Assembly: GCA_900754175.1 (NCBI GenBank)
Contig: CAAEBS010000035.1
Span: forward strand, 1-12,659
DNA from: Clostridia bacterium
GTDB lineage: Bacteria; Bacillota; Clostridia; Oscillospirales; CAG-272
DNA length: 12,659 nucleotides
Reading direction: 5' to 3'
Of this stretch, positions 1-6,838 are shown in pieces (position 1 is the first letter of the stretch; every line of letters starts with the position of its first letter). A program made the position numbers and the translations under genes. Below the pieces are notes generated by a model. That model saw only the letters and a program-made list of their open reading frames with translations. It had not been told where the DNA came from and did no database searches.

Positions 1-52
1 GCTGAAAAGCGTCGGCTCCGGGCGGTTGATATATCAGGATATGCGGAGCGTG

Positions 53-880
53 TCATTCCCGGAAAGCGTCGGGGGTGCGTGCGGGCATATCCTTTTTGCG
101 CAGGCAGGTTTCGGAAAAGGTTACGATGAGGTGGGCGACAAGGCAAACCGAAAGATAGGTCAGGAGCAGGTCGCCGTGAACCTGAATGGCTTTGCCGTTC
201 CATTTGACAAGTCCGTAGAGAAACGGGACGGTGGAAAAGAGGGCGGGGACCCAGGGGGAGTTGCGGAAGATCAGGTCGGCAAGAAAGAGCAGGGCGCACA
301 GAATGGCGATGTTGCGGTAAACCTTCATGTCGCTGTTTTCGGAAAAGAAGAAAATTTCCAGGTCAAACGGCTTTTTTGCCTCTCCTTCCGGCATGGCGAA
401 CACCGCCTTTTCCCGCAGTCGGATGGCAAGGCACAAGGCGCCGCTTGCCAGTGCGGAGATCGCCGGGCAGAGAACGCCACGGCGTTTGCCGTCCAGGCGG
501 TCGAGCCGGAGGGCTTCCGCAAGGTTCCCAAGGGGAAAGAGGATGCCCATTGCAATATAGAGCATGGGATATTCGTACAGCTTGCCGTCCTGGAACATCA
601 TGACAACACAGGGCAGGGGCAGGATAGAGGCGGCAAAGGCGACCCACGGGAGACGGCGGAAAGCAAGGCTTACGATCAGGGCAAGCGTAAAGAGGGCGAT
701 GAGGGCAAGCCAGATGCGGTAATCCCGGGGCATATCGTTGCCCAAAAAGGCTTTCAGCTTTTCTTTTTTGGAGATGTCCTCCGCAGGGGTATACGCCATA
801 AAGCGCCGGAACACGAAAAGGATACCGGAAAAGGCGGCGAAGCCTGCGCAGAAATCGGTAAATTTCTTGAAATAACTCAT
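53..880 (-). CDS. Multi-pass membrane protein of unknown function
   Basis: A 275-residue protein that I do not recognise. It is strongly hydrophobic, with about seven or eight likely membrane helices (roughly residues 10-27, 54-72, 77-97, 103-122, 135-153, 189-206, 208-225 and 234-255). A charged loop at about 155-187 separates the two halves, and the tail is short and basic. I chose the ATG at 880-878 because GGAGA lies 9 nt upstream and a near-perfect promoter lies about 70 nt upstream (948-976). The frame stays open for another 76 codons upstream, but that stretch runs across the promoter. It is transcribed divergently from the galactokinase gene, and nothing nearby indicates its role. No conserved catalytic motif is visible. 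Sure that it is a gene; function unknown. Confidence 0.8.
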   Translation of the reverse strand: MSYFKKFTDFCAGFAAFSGILFVFRRFMAYTPAEDISKKEKLKAFLGNDMPRDYRIWLALIALFTLALIVSLAFRRLPWVAFAASILPLPCVVMMFQDGKLYEYPMLYIAMGILFPLGNLAEALRLDRLDGKRRGVLCPAISALASGALCLAIRLREKAVFAMPEGEAKKPFDLEIFFFSENSDMKVYRNIAILCALLFLADLIFRNSPWVPALFSTVPFLYGLVKWNGKAIQVHGDLLLTYLSVCLVAHLIVTFSETCLRKKDMPARTPDAFRE

Positions 881-947
881 GTTAAAAGTTCTCCACAGCG
901 GCAAAAGGGGATTCCGGAGAGCATTTTCCGGACACCGCTCTATGAAT

Positions 948-976
948 ATTATATAATATTTGCGTCCGCTTTTCAA
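948..976 (-). promoter_or_regulatory. Sigma-A-type promoter for the 53-880 membrane protein
   Basis: On the minus strand TTGAAA (976-971) is followed by a 17-nt spacer and a perfect TATAAT (953-948). The start codon lies about 68 nt further on. A/T-tracts upstream (about 992-1010) could act as an UP element shared with the divergent galactokinase promoter. Confidence 0.75.
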
Positions 977-1035
977 GCCCTGTGTGGATTTTTTGTAAAA
1001 AATTAAAAAAGTGCCGCAGAAAAGCAAAAAAACTC

Positions 1036-1064
1036 TTGCCCAAAGCCTGCGGGAATGGTATAAT
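1036..1064 (+). promoter_or_regulatory. Sigma-A-type promoter for the galactokinase-guaA run
   Basis: TTGCCC (1036-1041), a 17-nt spacer and a perfect TATAAT (1059-1064). A second overlapping TATAAT is at 1064-1069. The start codon is 1126, giving a leader of about 55 nt. This is the only convincing plus-strand promoter I see before guaA, so it probably drives the whole run to 6119. Confidence 0.75.
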
Positions 1065-1125
1065 ATAATTGTTTGATATTTCGGACCGCACCGTGCGATG
1101 CGGGACACAAGGAGGAGCTTTTTTT

Positions 1126-2409
1126 ATGAACACGGAACAGATGAAAAAACATATTGCCGACGGCGGCATTGACCGGACTCTGGTACATATTTACGGTGAG
1201 GACGCCGTGGCGTTGCAGAAGGCACGCTACGAGCGGGCAATTGAAGAATTTGCAAAGCTTTACGGCGCCGATCGGGAGATTACGCTTTATTCGGTAGCGG
1301 GGCGCAGTGAGCTTTCCGGCAACCATACCGACCACAACCACGGATGCGTGATCGCCGCCTCCATTGACCTGGACGTGATCGCCGTTGCTTCTCCCAGAGA
1401 GGACAGTGTGATCCGAGTGAAGAGCGAGGGCTTCCCGGAGGATCGGGTGGACTTTGCCGCATACACCCAGCCGGCGGAAAAGGACTTCGGCACCTCGGCT
1501 TCCCTGATTGCGGGAATGTGCGCCGGGTTCCGCAAGGACGGCTATGCGGTGGGCGGATTTGACGCCTACACGACCTCGAACGTTCTCAAAGGCTCCGGAC
1601 TTTCTTCCTCTGCCGCATTTGAGGATATGATCGGAAATATTCTCAGCCACCTGTACAACGACGGCAAGGTGGACAACGTGGAGATCGCCAAGCTTGCGCA
1701 GTTTGCGGAAAACCGCTTTTTCGGCAAGCCGTGCGGTCTGATGGATCAGGTTGCCTGTGCGGTGGGCGGAATCGTTGCCATTGATTTTGCCGACCCGTCC
1801 GCTCCGGTGATCGAAAAAATGAATTTTGATCTTTCGGCAAACGGCTACAATCTTTGCATCGTCAACACCGGCGGAAACCATGCGGACCTGACCGACGACT
1901 ATGCGTCGGTGCCCAAGGAAATGAAAGAGGTTGCCGCTTATTTCGGAAAAGACGTGCTCCGTGAGGTGGACGAGGAGGAGCTGATCGCCGCCATTCCCGC
2001 ACTCCGGGAAAAGGCAGGGGACCGTGCCATTCTCCGTGCACTTCACTTCTTCCGGGAAAACCGTCGGGTAGCGGCACAGAAAGCGGCGCTCCGTGCGGGC
2101 GATCTGGACGGATTTTTTGCCGGCGTGCTGGCTTCCGGACGTTCTTCGTTCTGCTACCTGCAGAACGTGTACACCACGAAGAATCTCAGAGAGCAGGGAC
2201 TGTCGCTTGCACTTTGCCTTGCGGATGAATTCCTGGACGGCAAGCGTGCGGCGTGGCGTGTGCACGGCGGCGGCTTTGCCGGAACCATTCAGGCATACGT
2301 TCCTTTTGCCGAGGTCGAGGGCTTCCGGCACCGGATGGATTCGGTGTTCGGAGAGGGCAAGTGCATTGTGCTTCGCATCCGTCCCGAGGGTGCGGTGCGG
2401 ATTGCCTGA
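1126..2409 (+). CDS. galK: Galactokinase-family GHMP kinase
   Basis: Probable ATP-dependent phosphorylation of galactose (or a related sugar) to the 1-phosphate in the cytosol, the first step of the Leloir pathway. The protein has 427 residues, slightly longer than the usual 380-400. Seen directly: the galactokinase signature near residues 59-71 (G59-R60...G65-N66-H67-T-D69-H-N), GHMP motif 2 with GSGLSSSAA at 156-164, CGLMDQ at 203-208 with D207 as the likely catalytic base, and the glycine motif HGGGFAG at 380-386. The ATG at 1126 has GGAGGAG (1111-1117) 8 nt upstream; an in-frame ATG at 1069 overlaps the promoter. Odd point: the sugar-binding Glu of GEHTDY (human Glu43) is Asn66 here. I recall similar GNHTDH-type kinases annotated as galactokinase in gut Clostridia, so the family is firm but the exact substrate is less so. 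No galT or galE is nearby. Confidence 0.85.
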   Translation: MNTEQMKKHIADGGIDRTLVHIYGEDAVALQKARYERAIEEFAKLYGADREITLYSVAGRSELSGNHTDHNHGCVIAASIDLDVIAVASPREDSVIRVKSEGFPEDRVDFAAYTQPAEKDFGTSASLIAGMCAGFRKDGYAVGGFDAYTTSNVLKGSGLSSSAAFEDMIGNILSHLYNDGKVDNVEIAKLAQFAENRFFGKPCGLMDQVACAVGGIVAIDFADPSAPVIEKMNFDLSANGYNLCIVNTGGNHADLTDDYASVPKEMKEVAAYFGKDVLREVDEEELIAAIPALREKAGDRAILRALHFFRENRRVAAQKAALRAGDLDGFFAGVLASGRSSFCYLQNVYTTKNLREQGLSLALCLADEFLDGKRAAWRVHGGGFAGTIQAYVPFAEVEGFRHRMDSVFGEGKCIVLRIRPEGAVRIA

Positions 2410-2428
2410 CCGACGCAGGGGGCAAGAA

Positions 2429-2887
2429 TTGAAAAAATTCCGCAAAAAGACTCCGGAGGTGGAAGCGCAGAAGAGCGATCCGCTTTTGCCGGAGGAAGAA
2501 AATAAAAACGTCGGAAAAGACGGAAAAAAGCTTGCGGTGCGGCTGATGATACTGATCGTTGTGACGATGGCAGTGTTTGCCGTGTACCGGTTTTCCATGA
2601 AATATCCGTATTTTCAGACGATCATGTTTGTTTACATGGCGCTGGCGACAGCGGTGATCCTCGGTTACGTGATCTATAACCGGGGCTTCTCCCGCCGTGG
2701 CGTGACGGCGCAGATGCTCCCGGATTCCTGGAGCGACGAGGAAAAGGAACGCTTTATCGCCGACGGCAAGCGCAGACTTGACGCTTCCCGCTGGATGCTC
2801 TATCCCATTTTCGCCTTTCTTTTCACCTTTGCCATGGAGATTGTGGAGTTGATCGTGATTCCGTTTTTCAAGGGGCTGATCCGATGA
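2429..2887 (+). CDS. Small membrane protein, TTG start
   Basis: A 152-residue protein of unknown function. It has a charged, lysine/glutamate-rich N-terminus (1-34), then helices at about 36-54 and 63-83, a hydrophilic segment at about 86-121 (with LPDSWSDEEKERFIADGKRR at 97-116), and a final helix at about 122-147. I chose TTG at 2429-2431 because AGGGGG (2417-2422) lies 6 nt upstream. The frame is open further upstream only inside galK, and no in-frame ATG or GTG there has a ribosome site. It starts 19 nt after galK and its stop overlaps the walJ start (ATGA at 2884-2887), so the two are translationally coupled. I recall similar proteins beside WalJ homologues in Clostridia, but give no function. 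Confidence 0.78.
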   Translation: MKKFRKKTPEVEAQKSDPLLPEEENKNVGKDGKKLAVRLMILIVVTMAVFAVYRFSMKYPYFQTIMFVYMALATAVILGYVIYNRGFSRRGVTAQMLPDSWSDEEKERFIADGKRRLDASRWMLYPIFAFLFTFAMEIVELIVIPFFKGLIR

Positions 2888-3780
2888 GCGAGCCGTACCG
2901 TATCGTCACGCTGTACTCCGGCTCCGGCGGAAATGCCACCTATGTGGAGGCGGCGGGCGTAGCGATCCTGATCGACGCCGGAAAAAGCGCCCGTGCGCTC
3001 TGTCGGGCATTAAGCGAGATCGGCAGTGCACCCGAGCGGCTTTCCGCAATCTTCATTACGCACGAGCACCGGGATCACGTTGCCGCCCTGGAGGTACTCA
3101 GCAAGAAATATCCGGTGCCGGTCCACATCATGGAGGAGTCGGCAACCTATTTTGACCGTTTGCCCCGCACGGTCGTGCAGGACAGGCTGGTGCGCCACAG
3201 CGGGATGTTCTGTGAGCAGGTGGGCGGGTTGCGGGTGCAGTCTTTCCGCACTTCTCACGACAGCCGCATGAGCGTGGGCTATCGCATGGTCTTTGAAGAG
3301 GGCGGGGTACCCCATGCGCTGGGGCTTGCCACCGACACCGGCTACGTTCCGGATTCGGTCCGGGAGGGATTGCTTGGCTGTGAAGCGGTGGTGCTGGAAT
3401 CCAATCACGACCTCCGGATGCTGATGGAGGGACCCTATCCGTATGACCTGAAAAAACGGATCGCCTCCCGGCGGGGGCACCTTTCCAACGACGATAGCGC
3501 CGCCCTGATGGCGGAGCTTGCGGCGGGCGGGACCCGGCATTTTCTGCTGGCGCACCTCAGTGAGGAGAACAATCTGCCGGAGCTGGCTTACCGCACGGCG
3601 GAAAATATGCTGTACGGCATGGACGTTTCGGTCTGCGTAGCGGCACCCGATGCGCCGACGCCGATGCGCTTTGAAAAATCTTCGGAAAGCGAGGAATGGA
3701 CGCCGGATGATTTCGGTAAAGCTGATTGCGGTGGGCAATCTGAAGGAGCCGTATCTGCGGGACGCAGCAGCGGAATATGA
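2884..3780 (+). CDS. walJ: WalJ/YycJ-type metallo-beta-lactamase-fold hydrolase
   Basis: A 298-residue cytosolic metal-dependent hydrolase of the YycJ/WalJ (VicX) family. In Bacillus and Streptococcus this gene belongs to the WalRK cell-wall regulatory locus, and a nuclease-type activity linked to replication/division coordination has been proposed. Seen directly: an N-terminal SGSGGNATYVE segment (12-22), the metal-binding HEHRDH motif at 60-65, a later histidine in TSHDS, the ATDTGYVP strand with the bridging aspartate, and the GHLSNDD and LAHLSEENN segments typical of the family. The start overlaps the previous stop. The family core (B. subtilis about 264 residues) seems to end near PMRFEK at 260-265. 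The last 24 or so residues are read in another frame of rlmH, a 74-nt overlap. No walRK genes are in the window. Family confident, substrate unknown. Confidence 0.88.
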   Translation: MSEPYRIVTLYSGSGGNATYVEAAGVAILIDAGKSARALCRALSEIGSAPERLSAIFITHEHRDHVAALEVLSKKYPVPVHIMEESATYFDRLPRTVVQDRLVRHSGMFCEQVGGLRVQSFRTSHDSRMSVGYRMVFEEGGVPHALGLATDTGYVPDSVREGLLGCEAVVLESNHDLRMLMEGPYPYDLKKRIASRRGHLSNDDSAALMAELAAGGTRHFLLAHLSEENNLPELAYRTAENMLYGMDVSVCVAAPDAPTPMRFEKSSESEEWTPDDFGKADCGGQSEGAVSAGRSSGI

Positions 3781-4186
3781 AAAGCGCCTTTCCGGCTTTT
3801 GCCGCTTTGAGACGGTTCAGCTCCGGGAGGAGCGACTGCCGGAGGATCCGTCGGCAGGGGAGATCCGTGCGGCGCTGGAAAAAGAGGGGCAGAGAATTGA
3901 GGAGCAGATACCGCCCAGAGCATACCGGATCGCCATGTGCGTGGAGGGCGTTTCGCTTTCCTCCGAGGAATTTGCCGCAAAGCTGGAAAAGATCAGCGAC
4001 ACCTGCGGCGAGATCTGCTTTATCATCGGCAGTTCGTTCGGGCTTGCCGATACGGTAAAGCAAAAGGCGGACCTGAAGCTGTCGGTGTCACGCCTGACCT
4101 TTCCGCACCAGCTGATGCGGGTGATCCTGATGGAAGCGATTTACCGTGCCTTTCACATTCAGAGGGGAACACGGTATCACAAATAA
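3707..4186 (+). CDS. rlmH: 23S rRNA (pseudouridine1915-N3)-methyltransferase RlmH
   Basis: A SPOUT-class methyltransferase that methylates pseudouridine 1915 in helix 69 of 23S rRNA, acting on assembled 70S ribosomes as a homodimer with S-adenosylmethionine. It is 159 residues, the usual length. Seen directly: the N-terminal ISVKLIAVGNLKEPYL strand (2-17), the SAM-binding knot loop CFIIGSSFGL at 104-113 (GSSFGL in place of the more usual GGxxGL), and the C-terminal signature LTFPHQLMRVILMEAIYRAF at 130-149, ending in YHK. The ATG at 3707 matches the family N-terminus, with GAGGA (3691-3695) 11 nt upstream. It begins inside the 3' end of walJ. The walJ-rlmH association is common in Firmicutes. 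Confidence 0.95.
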   Translation: MISVKLIAVGNLKEPYLRDAAAEYEKRLSGFCRFETVQLREERLPEDPSAGEIRAALEKEGQRIEEQIPPRAYRIAMCVEGVSLSSEEFAAKLEKISDTCGEICFIIGSSFGLADTVKQKADLKLSVSRLTFPHQLMRVILMEAIYRAFHIQRGTRYHK

Positions 4187-4192
4187 AAATGA

Positions 4193-4206
4193 CCGGAGAA
4201 CTCCGG
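4193..4206 (+). other. Short hairpin between rlmH and guaA
   Basis: CCGGAG at 4193-4198 and CTCCGG at 4201-4206 form a small perfect inverted repeat in the 46-nt gap before guaA. There is no T-tract, so it is not an intrinsic terminator. It may only be an intercistronic stability or processing hairpin. Weak call. Confidence 0.3.
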
Positions 4207-4232
4207 ACATACATAACAAGAGGAGCAATGCA

Positions 4233-6119
4233 ATGAAAGAAAAATGTGCCATACTTGACTGCGGAGGTCAGTATACCAAGGTTATCGACCGGAAGGTCCG
4301 GGAGCTTGGCGTTTACACCGATATTTTCCCGATGGGCGTCCGGGCGGACAAGCTGAAGGAATACGGCGCCATTATTTTCTCCGGCGGACCTGCCAGCGTA
4401 TGGGAGGCGGGAGCGCCCACCTACGACAAGGAGATCTTTTCGCTGAACATTCCGATGCTGGGAATCTGCTACGGAATGCAGCTGATCGTGGAGCACTTCG
4501 GCGGCGTGGTCGCCCCCGAGGTCAAGACCGAATACGGTCAGATCGAGATCGACGTGGACCCTGCCTGCCCGCTCTTTGCGGGACTTGGGGCACGTCAGAA
4601 GGTTCTGATGAGCCACGGAGACGCCGTTACCGTGATGCCGGAGGGCTTTGCGCTCTGTGCAAGGACCGGAGAGATCTGCGCCGGCGTGTGGTCGCAGACC
4701 CGCAAAATTGCCGGCGTGCAGTTCCACCCGGAGGTAGACCCCACCGAAAACGGCGTGGCGATGCTGGAAAACTTTTTACGTAAGATCTGTGCGTTTACCG
4801 AAGTGTATGCACTGGAGGACCGGATCCAGACCTCGGTGGATATGATCCGCCGCCGTGTCGGGGAAGACGGAAAAGTGGTGGTTCTGGTGAGCGGCGGCGT
4901 GGATTCCGCCGTGACAGCCGCCCTTCTGGTCAAGGCGCTTCGCCCCGACCAGGTGTTTGCCATTCACATCGACCACGGTCTGATGCGGAAAAACGAGAGC
5001 GACCTCATCTGCGCAAACCTTGCCGACCTTGGACTGACCCAGATGCAGAGGATCAACGCAGAGGATGCGTTCTTCCATACCGAGCTGACCATTGACGGGG
5101 AAAAGTACCCGATGCTTTGCGATACCTGCGAGCCGGAAAAGAAGCGTGCGATCATCGGACAGATGTTCTTCGTGGTTACCGAGGAGGCGGCAAAAGCGCT
5201 GAATCTGGATTTCCATACGGCGTTTCTGGCGCAGGGAACCCTCCGCCCCGACCTGATCGAGAGCGGAAATCCCGACGTCAGCGGCTATGCGCACAAGATC
5301 AAGACCCACCATAACGACGTGGGCGTAATCCGTACCCTGCGGGACGCCGGTCACGTGATCGAGACCAACTGGGACTGGCACAAGGACGAGGTCAGACAGG
5401 TGGCACGGATGCTGGGACTTGCGGAGGAGATTGCCTCCCGTCAGCCTTTCCCGGGACCGGGACTTGGCGTGCGTATTCTTTGCAGTGACGCCGGAAAACG
5501 GGCGGACGCCGCACAGCAGAAAGCGCTTGACGATCTGATCCGTGACGAAAAGACCGATTACCGTGCGGTGATTGCGCCGGTGCAGTCGGTGGGCGTTCAG
5601 GGAGATCACCGTTCCTACCGTTCGCTGGCGATCATTTCCGGCAGTGGGCTTGCCTGCAACTGGGAGAGCCTGCGGCAGCTGGCACGGGAGATTCCGAACC
5701 ATCTGAATTTTGTCAACCGGACTGCGTATCTGATCAACCGGGACGAGATCGGCGGGGAACTGCTTTCGGTTCACAGCCGCATCTGCCACGAGAGCGCAGA
5801 ATTTCTCCGGACGGTGGACGATATCGTGACCGACGAACTGATGAAGCCGATGCCGGGCGCCAAAGCAAGCAAGATCGCACAGTGCTTTGCAATCCTGCTT
5901 CCGGTTTCCACCAAGGCAGACCGCTACTCGGTGGCGATCCGTGCGGTTGTGACCACCGACTTCATGACGGCGCAGTCCGCCGTTCCCGGCAAGGATTTCC
6001 CGGCGGACGCATTGCAGAATATCCTGAAGCGCATCGCCGCATCCGACGTCGCCGATCAGGTGGACATGGTGCTGTACGACGTGACCGGAAAGCCTCCGGC
6101 AACCGTGGAGTGGGAATGA
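4233..6119 (+). CDS. guaA: GMP synthase (glutamine-hydrolysing), long form
   Basis: Converts XMP to GMP using ATP and glutamine, the last step of de novo guanine nucleotide synthesis, in the cytosol. The protein has 628 residues: a class I glutamine amidotransferase domain (about 1-185) with nucleophile C79 in GICYGMQ and catalytic H165/E167 in QFHPEVD; an ATP-pyrophosphatase domain with the PP-loop SGGVDS at 220-225; then TLRPDLIES, IKTHHND and RQPFPGPGLGVR. The C-terminal dimerisation region is longer than in the 510-525-residue bacterial form and contains QSVGVQGDHRSY, ending in GKPPATVEWE. From memory this closely resembles human GMPS (VGVQGDCRSY, KPPGTTEWE). I chose ATG 4233 for AGGAG (4221-4225) 7 nt upstream; the ATG at 4228 runs straight into a stop. 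Last gene of the run; repeat copy A begins 11 nt after the stop. Confidence 0.95.
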   Translation: MKEKCAILDCGGQYTKVIDRKVRELGVYTDIFPMGVRADKLKEYGAIIFSGGPASVWEAGAPTYDKEIFSLNIPMLGICYGMQLIVEHFGGVVAPEVKTEYGQIEIDVDPACPLFAGLGARQKVLMSHGDAVTVMPEGFALCARTGEICAGVWSQTRKIAGVQFHPEVDPTENGVAMLENFLRKICAFTEVYALEDRIQTSVDMIRRRVGEDGKVVVLVSGGVDSAVTAALLVKALRPDQVFAIHIDHGLMRKNESDLICANLADLGLTQMQRINAEDAFFHTELTIDGEKYPMLCDTCEPEKKRAIIGQMFFVVTEEAAKALNLDFHTAFLAQGTLRPDLIESGNPDVSGYAHKIKTHHNDVGVIRTLRDAGHVIETNWDWHKDEVRQVARMLGLAEEIASRQPFPGPGLGVRILCSDAGKRADAAQQKALDDLIRDEKTDYRAVIAPVQSVGVQGDHRSYRSLAIISGSGLACNWESLRQLAREIPNHLNFVNRTAYLINRDEIGGELLSVHSRICHESAEFLRTVDDIVTDELMKPMPGAKASKIAQCFAILLPVSTKADRYSVAIRAVVTTDFMTAQSAVPGKDFPADALQNILKRIAASDVADQVDMVLYDVTGKPPATVEWE

Positions 6120-6130
6120 TTTTTTAGAGA

Positions 6131-6334
6131 CGGGGGAAACTTTTCTGGAGAAAAGTTTCCCCCGGACCCCTTTCAAAAGACTTTTTGGGCAAGGGGTAGG
6201 GAATATGCTGATCCGGGGTTTTACCGTTGCGATAGTTGGTGGAAAGGGTTTGTGCGCTCGACGATAGGAGATCCCGACCTACGGTCGCCCTCCGGGTTCG
6301 ACTCCGGGCTTCGCCCTCCGCTCAGGATGACACG
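6131..6334 (+). repeat. Dispersed ~200-bp repeat, copy A
   Basis: The same element recurs inverted at 6638-6838 (copy B) and direct at 12421-12622 (copy C). Order in this orientation: a 15-bp perfect hairpin (arms 6132-6146 and 6149-6163); a conserved ACCCCTTTCAAAAGACTT block and AAGGGGTAGGG; a more variable centre (about 6202-6268); then a highly conserved 3' half from GATCCCGACCTACGGTC (6270-6286) to GCTCAGGATGACAC (6320-6333). No coding potential is evident. It starts 11 nt after the guaA stop. Confidence 0.9.
6132..6163 (+). terminator. Perfect 15-bp hairpin just after guaA (hairpin end of repeat copy A)
   Basis: GGGGGAAACTTTTCT (6132-6146) pairs perfectly with AGAAAAGTTTCCCCC (6149-6163) around GG. 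It lacks an immediate T-run on either strand, so it is not a textbook intrinsic terminator. Its position 12 nt after the stop suggests transcript 3'-end definition or protection. Classical terminators follow at 6368 and 6403. Confidence 0.4.
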
Positions 6335-6367
6335 AAGGGGAAAGGTTTGCAAAGATAGTTAGAATTT

Positions 6368-6389
6368 ACGCCGGTTTTCGGCGTTTTTT
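6368..6389 (+). terminator. Intrinsic terminator 1 downstream of guaA
   Basis: ACGCCG (6368-6373), loop GTTTT with C/G closing, CGGCGT (6379-6384), then an uninterrupted T-run to 6389. Oriented for plus-strand transcription, so it would end the galK-guaA transcript after reading through repeat copy A. Confidence 0.6.
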
Positions 6390-6402
6390 AGGTTTAGAGT
6401 TT

Positions 6403-6428
6403 ACGCTGGATTTCCGGCGTTATTTTTT
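6403..6428 (+). terminator. Intrinsic terminator 2, tandem near-copy of the first
   Basis: ACGCTGG (6403-6409), loop ATTT, CCGGCGT (6414-6420) with one G-T pair, then TATTTTTT. The surrounding ~35 nt (6396-6434) is a diverged tandem copy of 6361-6395, so the two arose by duplication. Confidence 0.55.
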
Positions 6429-6446
6429 AGCTTTAAGTTAATAAAA

Positions 6447-6575
6447 AAGCCTTCTCCTGTGGGAGAAGGGGGACCACGGTAGTGGTGGATGAGGAGTTTC
6501 CGGGATAGACTTACTTTATACCGACACCTCATCCGTCAGCCTGCGGCTGCCACCTTCTCCCACTGGAGAAGGCTT
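6447..6575. repeat. Second palindromic repeat element (~129 bp) nested between copies A and B
   Basis: The ends are inverted repeats: AAGCCTTCTCC (6447-6457) and GGAGAAGGCTT (6565-6575). Inside are local hairpins: CTTCTCC/GGAGAAG at each end, ACCAC-GGTA-GTGGT (6473-6486) and CAGCC-TGC-GGCTG (6537-6549). GGATGAGG (6487-6494) pairs with CCTCATCC (6527-6534). From memory this is a common type of dispersed intergenic repeat in Clostridia genomes (GCCTTCTCC...GGATGAGG). No second copy is present in this window, so its repeat status rests on recall. Confidence 0.65.
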
Positions 6576-6637
6576 TCGTTTGTTTGTCAATAAATATGGG
6601 CACCTTTGCTTCAGAATGGGCTTAAAATCGGCTCTCC

Positions 6638-6838
6638 GTGTCATCCTGAGCGGAGGGCGTTAGCCCGAAGTCGAACCCGGAGGGCGACCGTAGGTCGGGA
6701 TCTACTATGGGCGAGCGTACAGACTCTGCACCAAACTTCCGCAACGGTAAACCAATCCGGCAACCTTATCCCTACCCCTTGTTCAAAGTCTTTTGAAAGG
6801 GGTACGGGGAAAACTTTTCTTCAGAAAAGTTTCCCCCG
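6638..6838 (-). repeat. Dispersed ~200-bp repeat, copy B (inverted)
   Basis: The reverse complement of copies A and C. It reads GTGTCATCCTGAGCGGAGGG from 6638 and ends in the hairpin with arms 6806-6820 and 6823-6837, with one mismatch-type position in the stem. The centre (about 6702-6772) is diverged. On the minus strand the hairpin comes first and overlaps the stop codon of the methyltransferase gene (6821-6823). Copies A and B therefore face each other as ~200-bp inverted repeats bounding 6131-6838. Confidence 0.88.

Noticed and set aside
26..1006. Long plus-strand open frame opposite the first membrane protein gene
   Set aside because: Its composition is low in hydrophobic residues and unlike a folded protein; the minus-strand frame has membrane helices, a promoter and a ribosome site.
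4146..4232. Upstream in-frame starts for guaA
   Set aside because: They lie inside rlmH, lack a ribosome site, and would add residues not found in GMP synthases; MKEKCAILDCGG fits the family N-terminus.
4776..6176. Long minus-strand open frame over guaA
   Set aside because: It is antisense to unmistakable GMP synthase motifs, has no ribosome site, and is histidine/arginine-rich as expected of a shadow of a GC-rich gene. The same reasoning removes long antisense frames at 1003-2598, 9118-10338 and 10784-12028.
6290..6310. tRNA T-arm-like GGGTTCGACTCC inside the repeats
   Set aside because: The flanking stem pairs only partly (a G-G clash) and no acceptor, D or anticodon arms are present. Probably coincidence; a tRNA-derived origin is not supported.
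6447..6575. CRISPR array
   Set aside because: The repeated hairpins are inverted and of unequal spacing, with no regular direct repeats or spacers and no cas genes.
6131..6838. Complete insertion sequence between guaA and the methyltransferase
   Set aside because: The interval between the inverted repeats is too short and has no transposase frame. At most it is a non-autonomous element.
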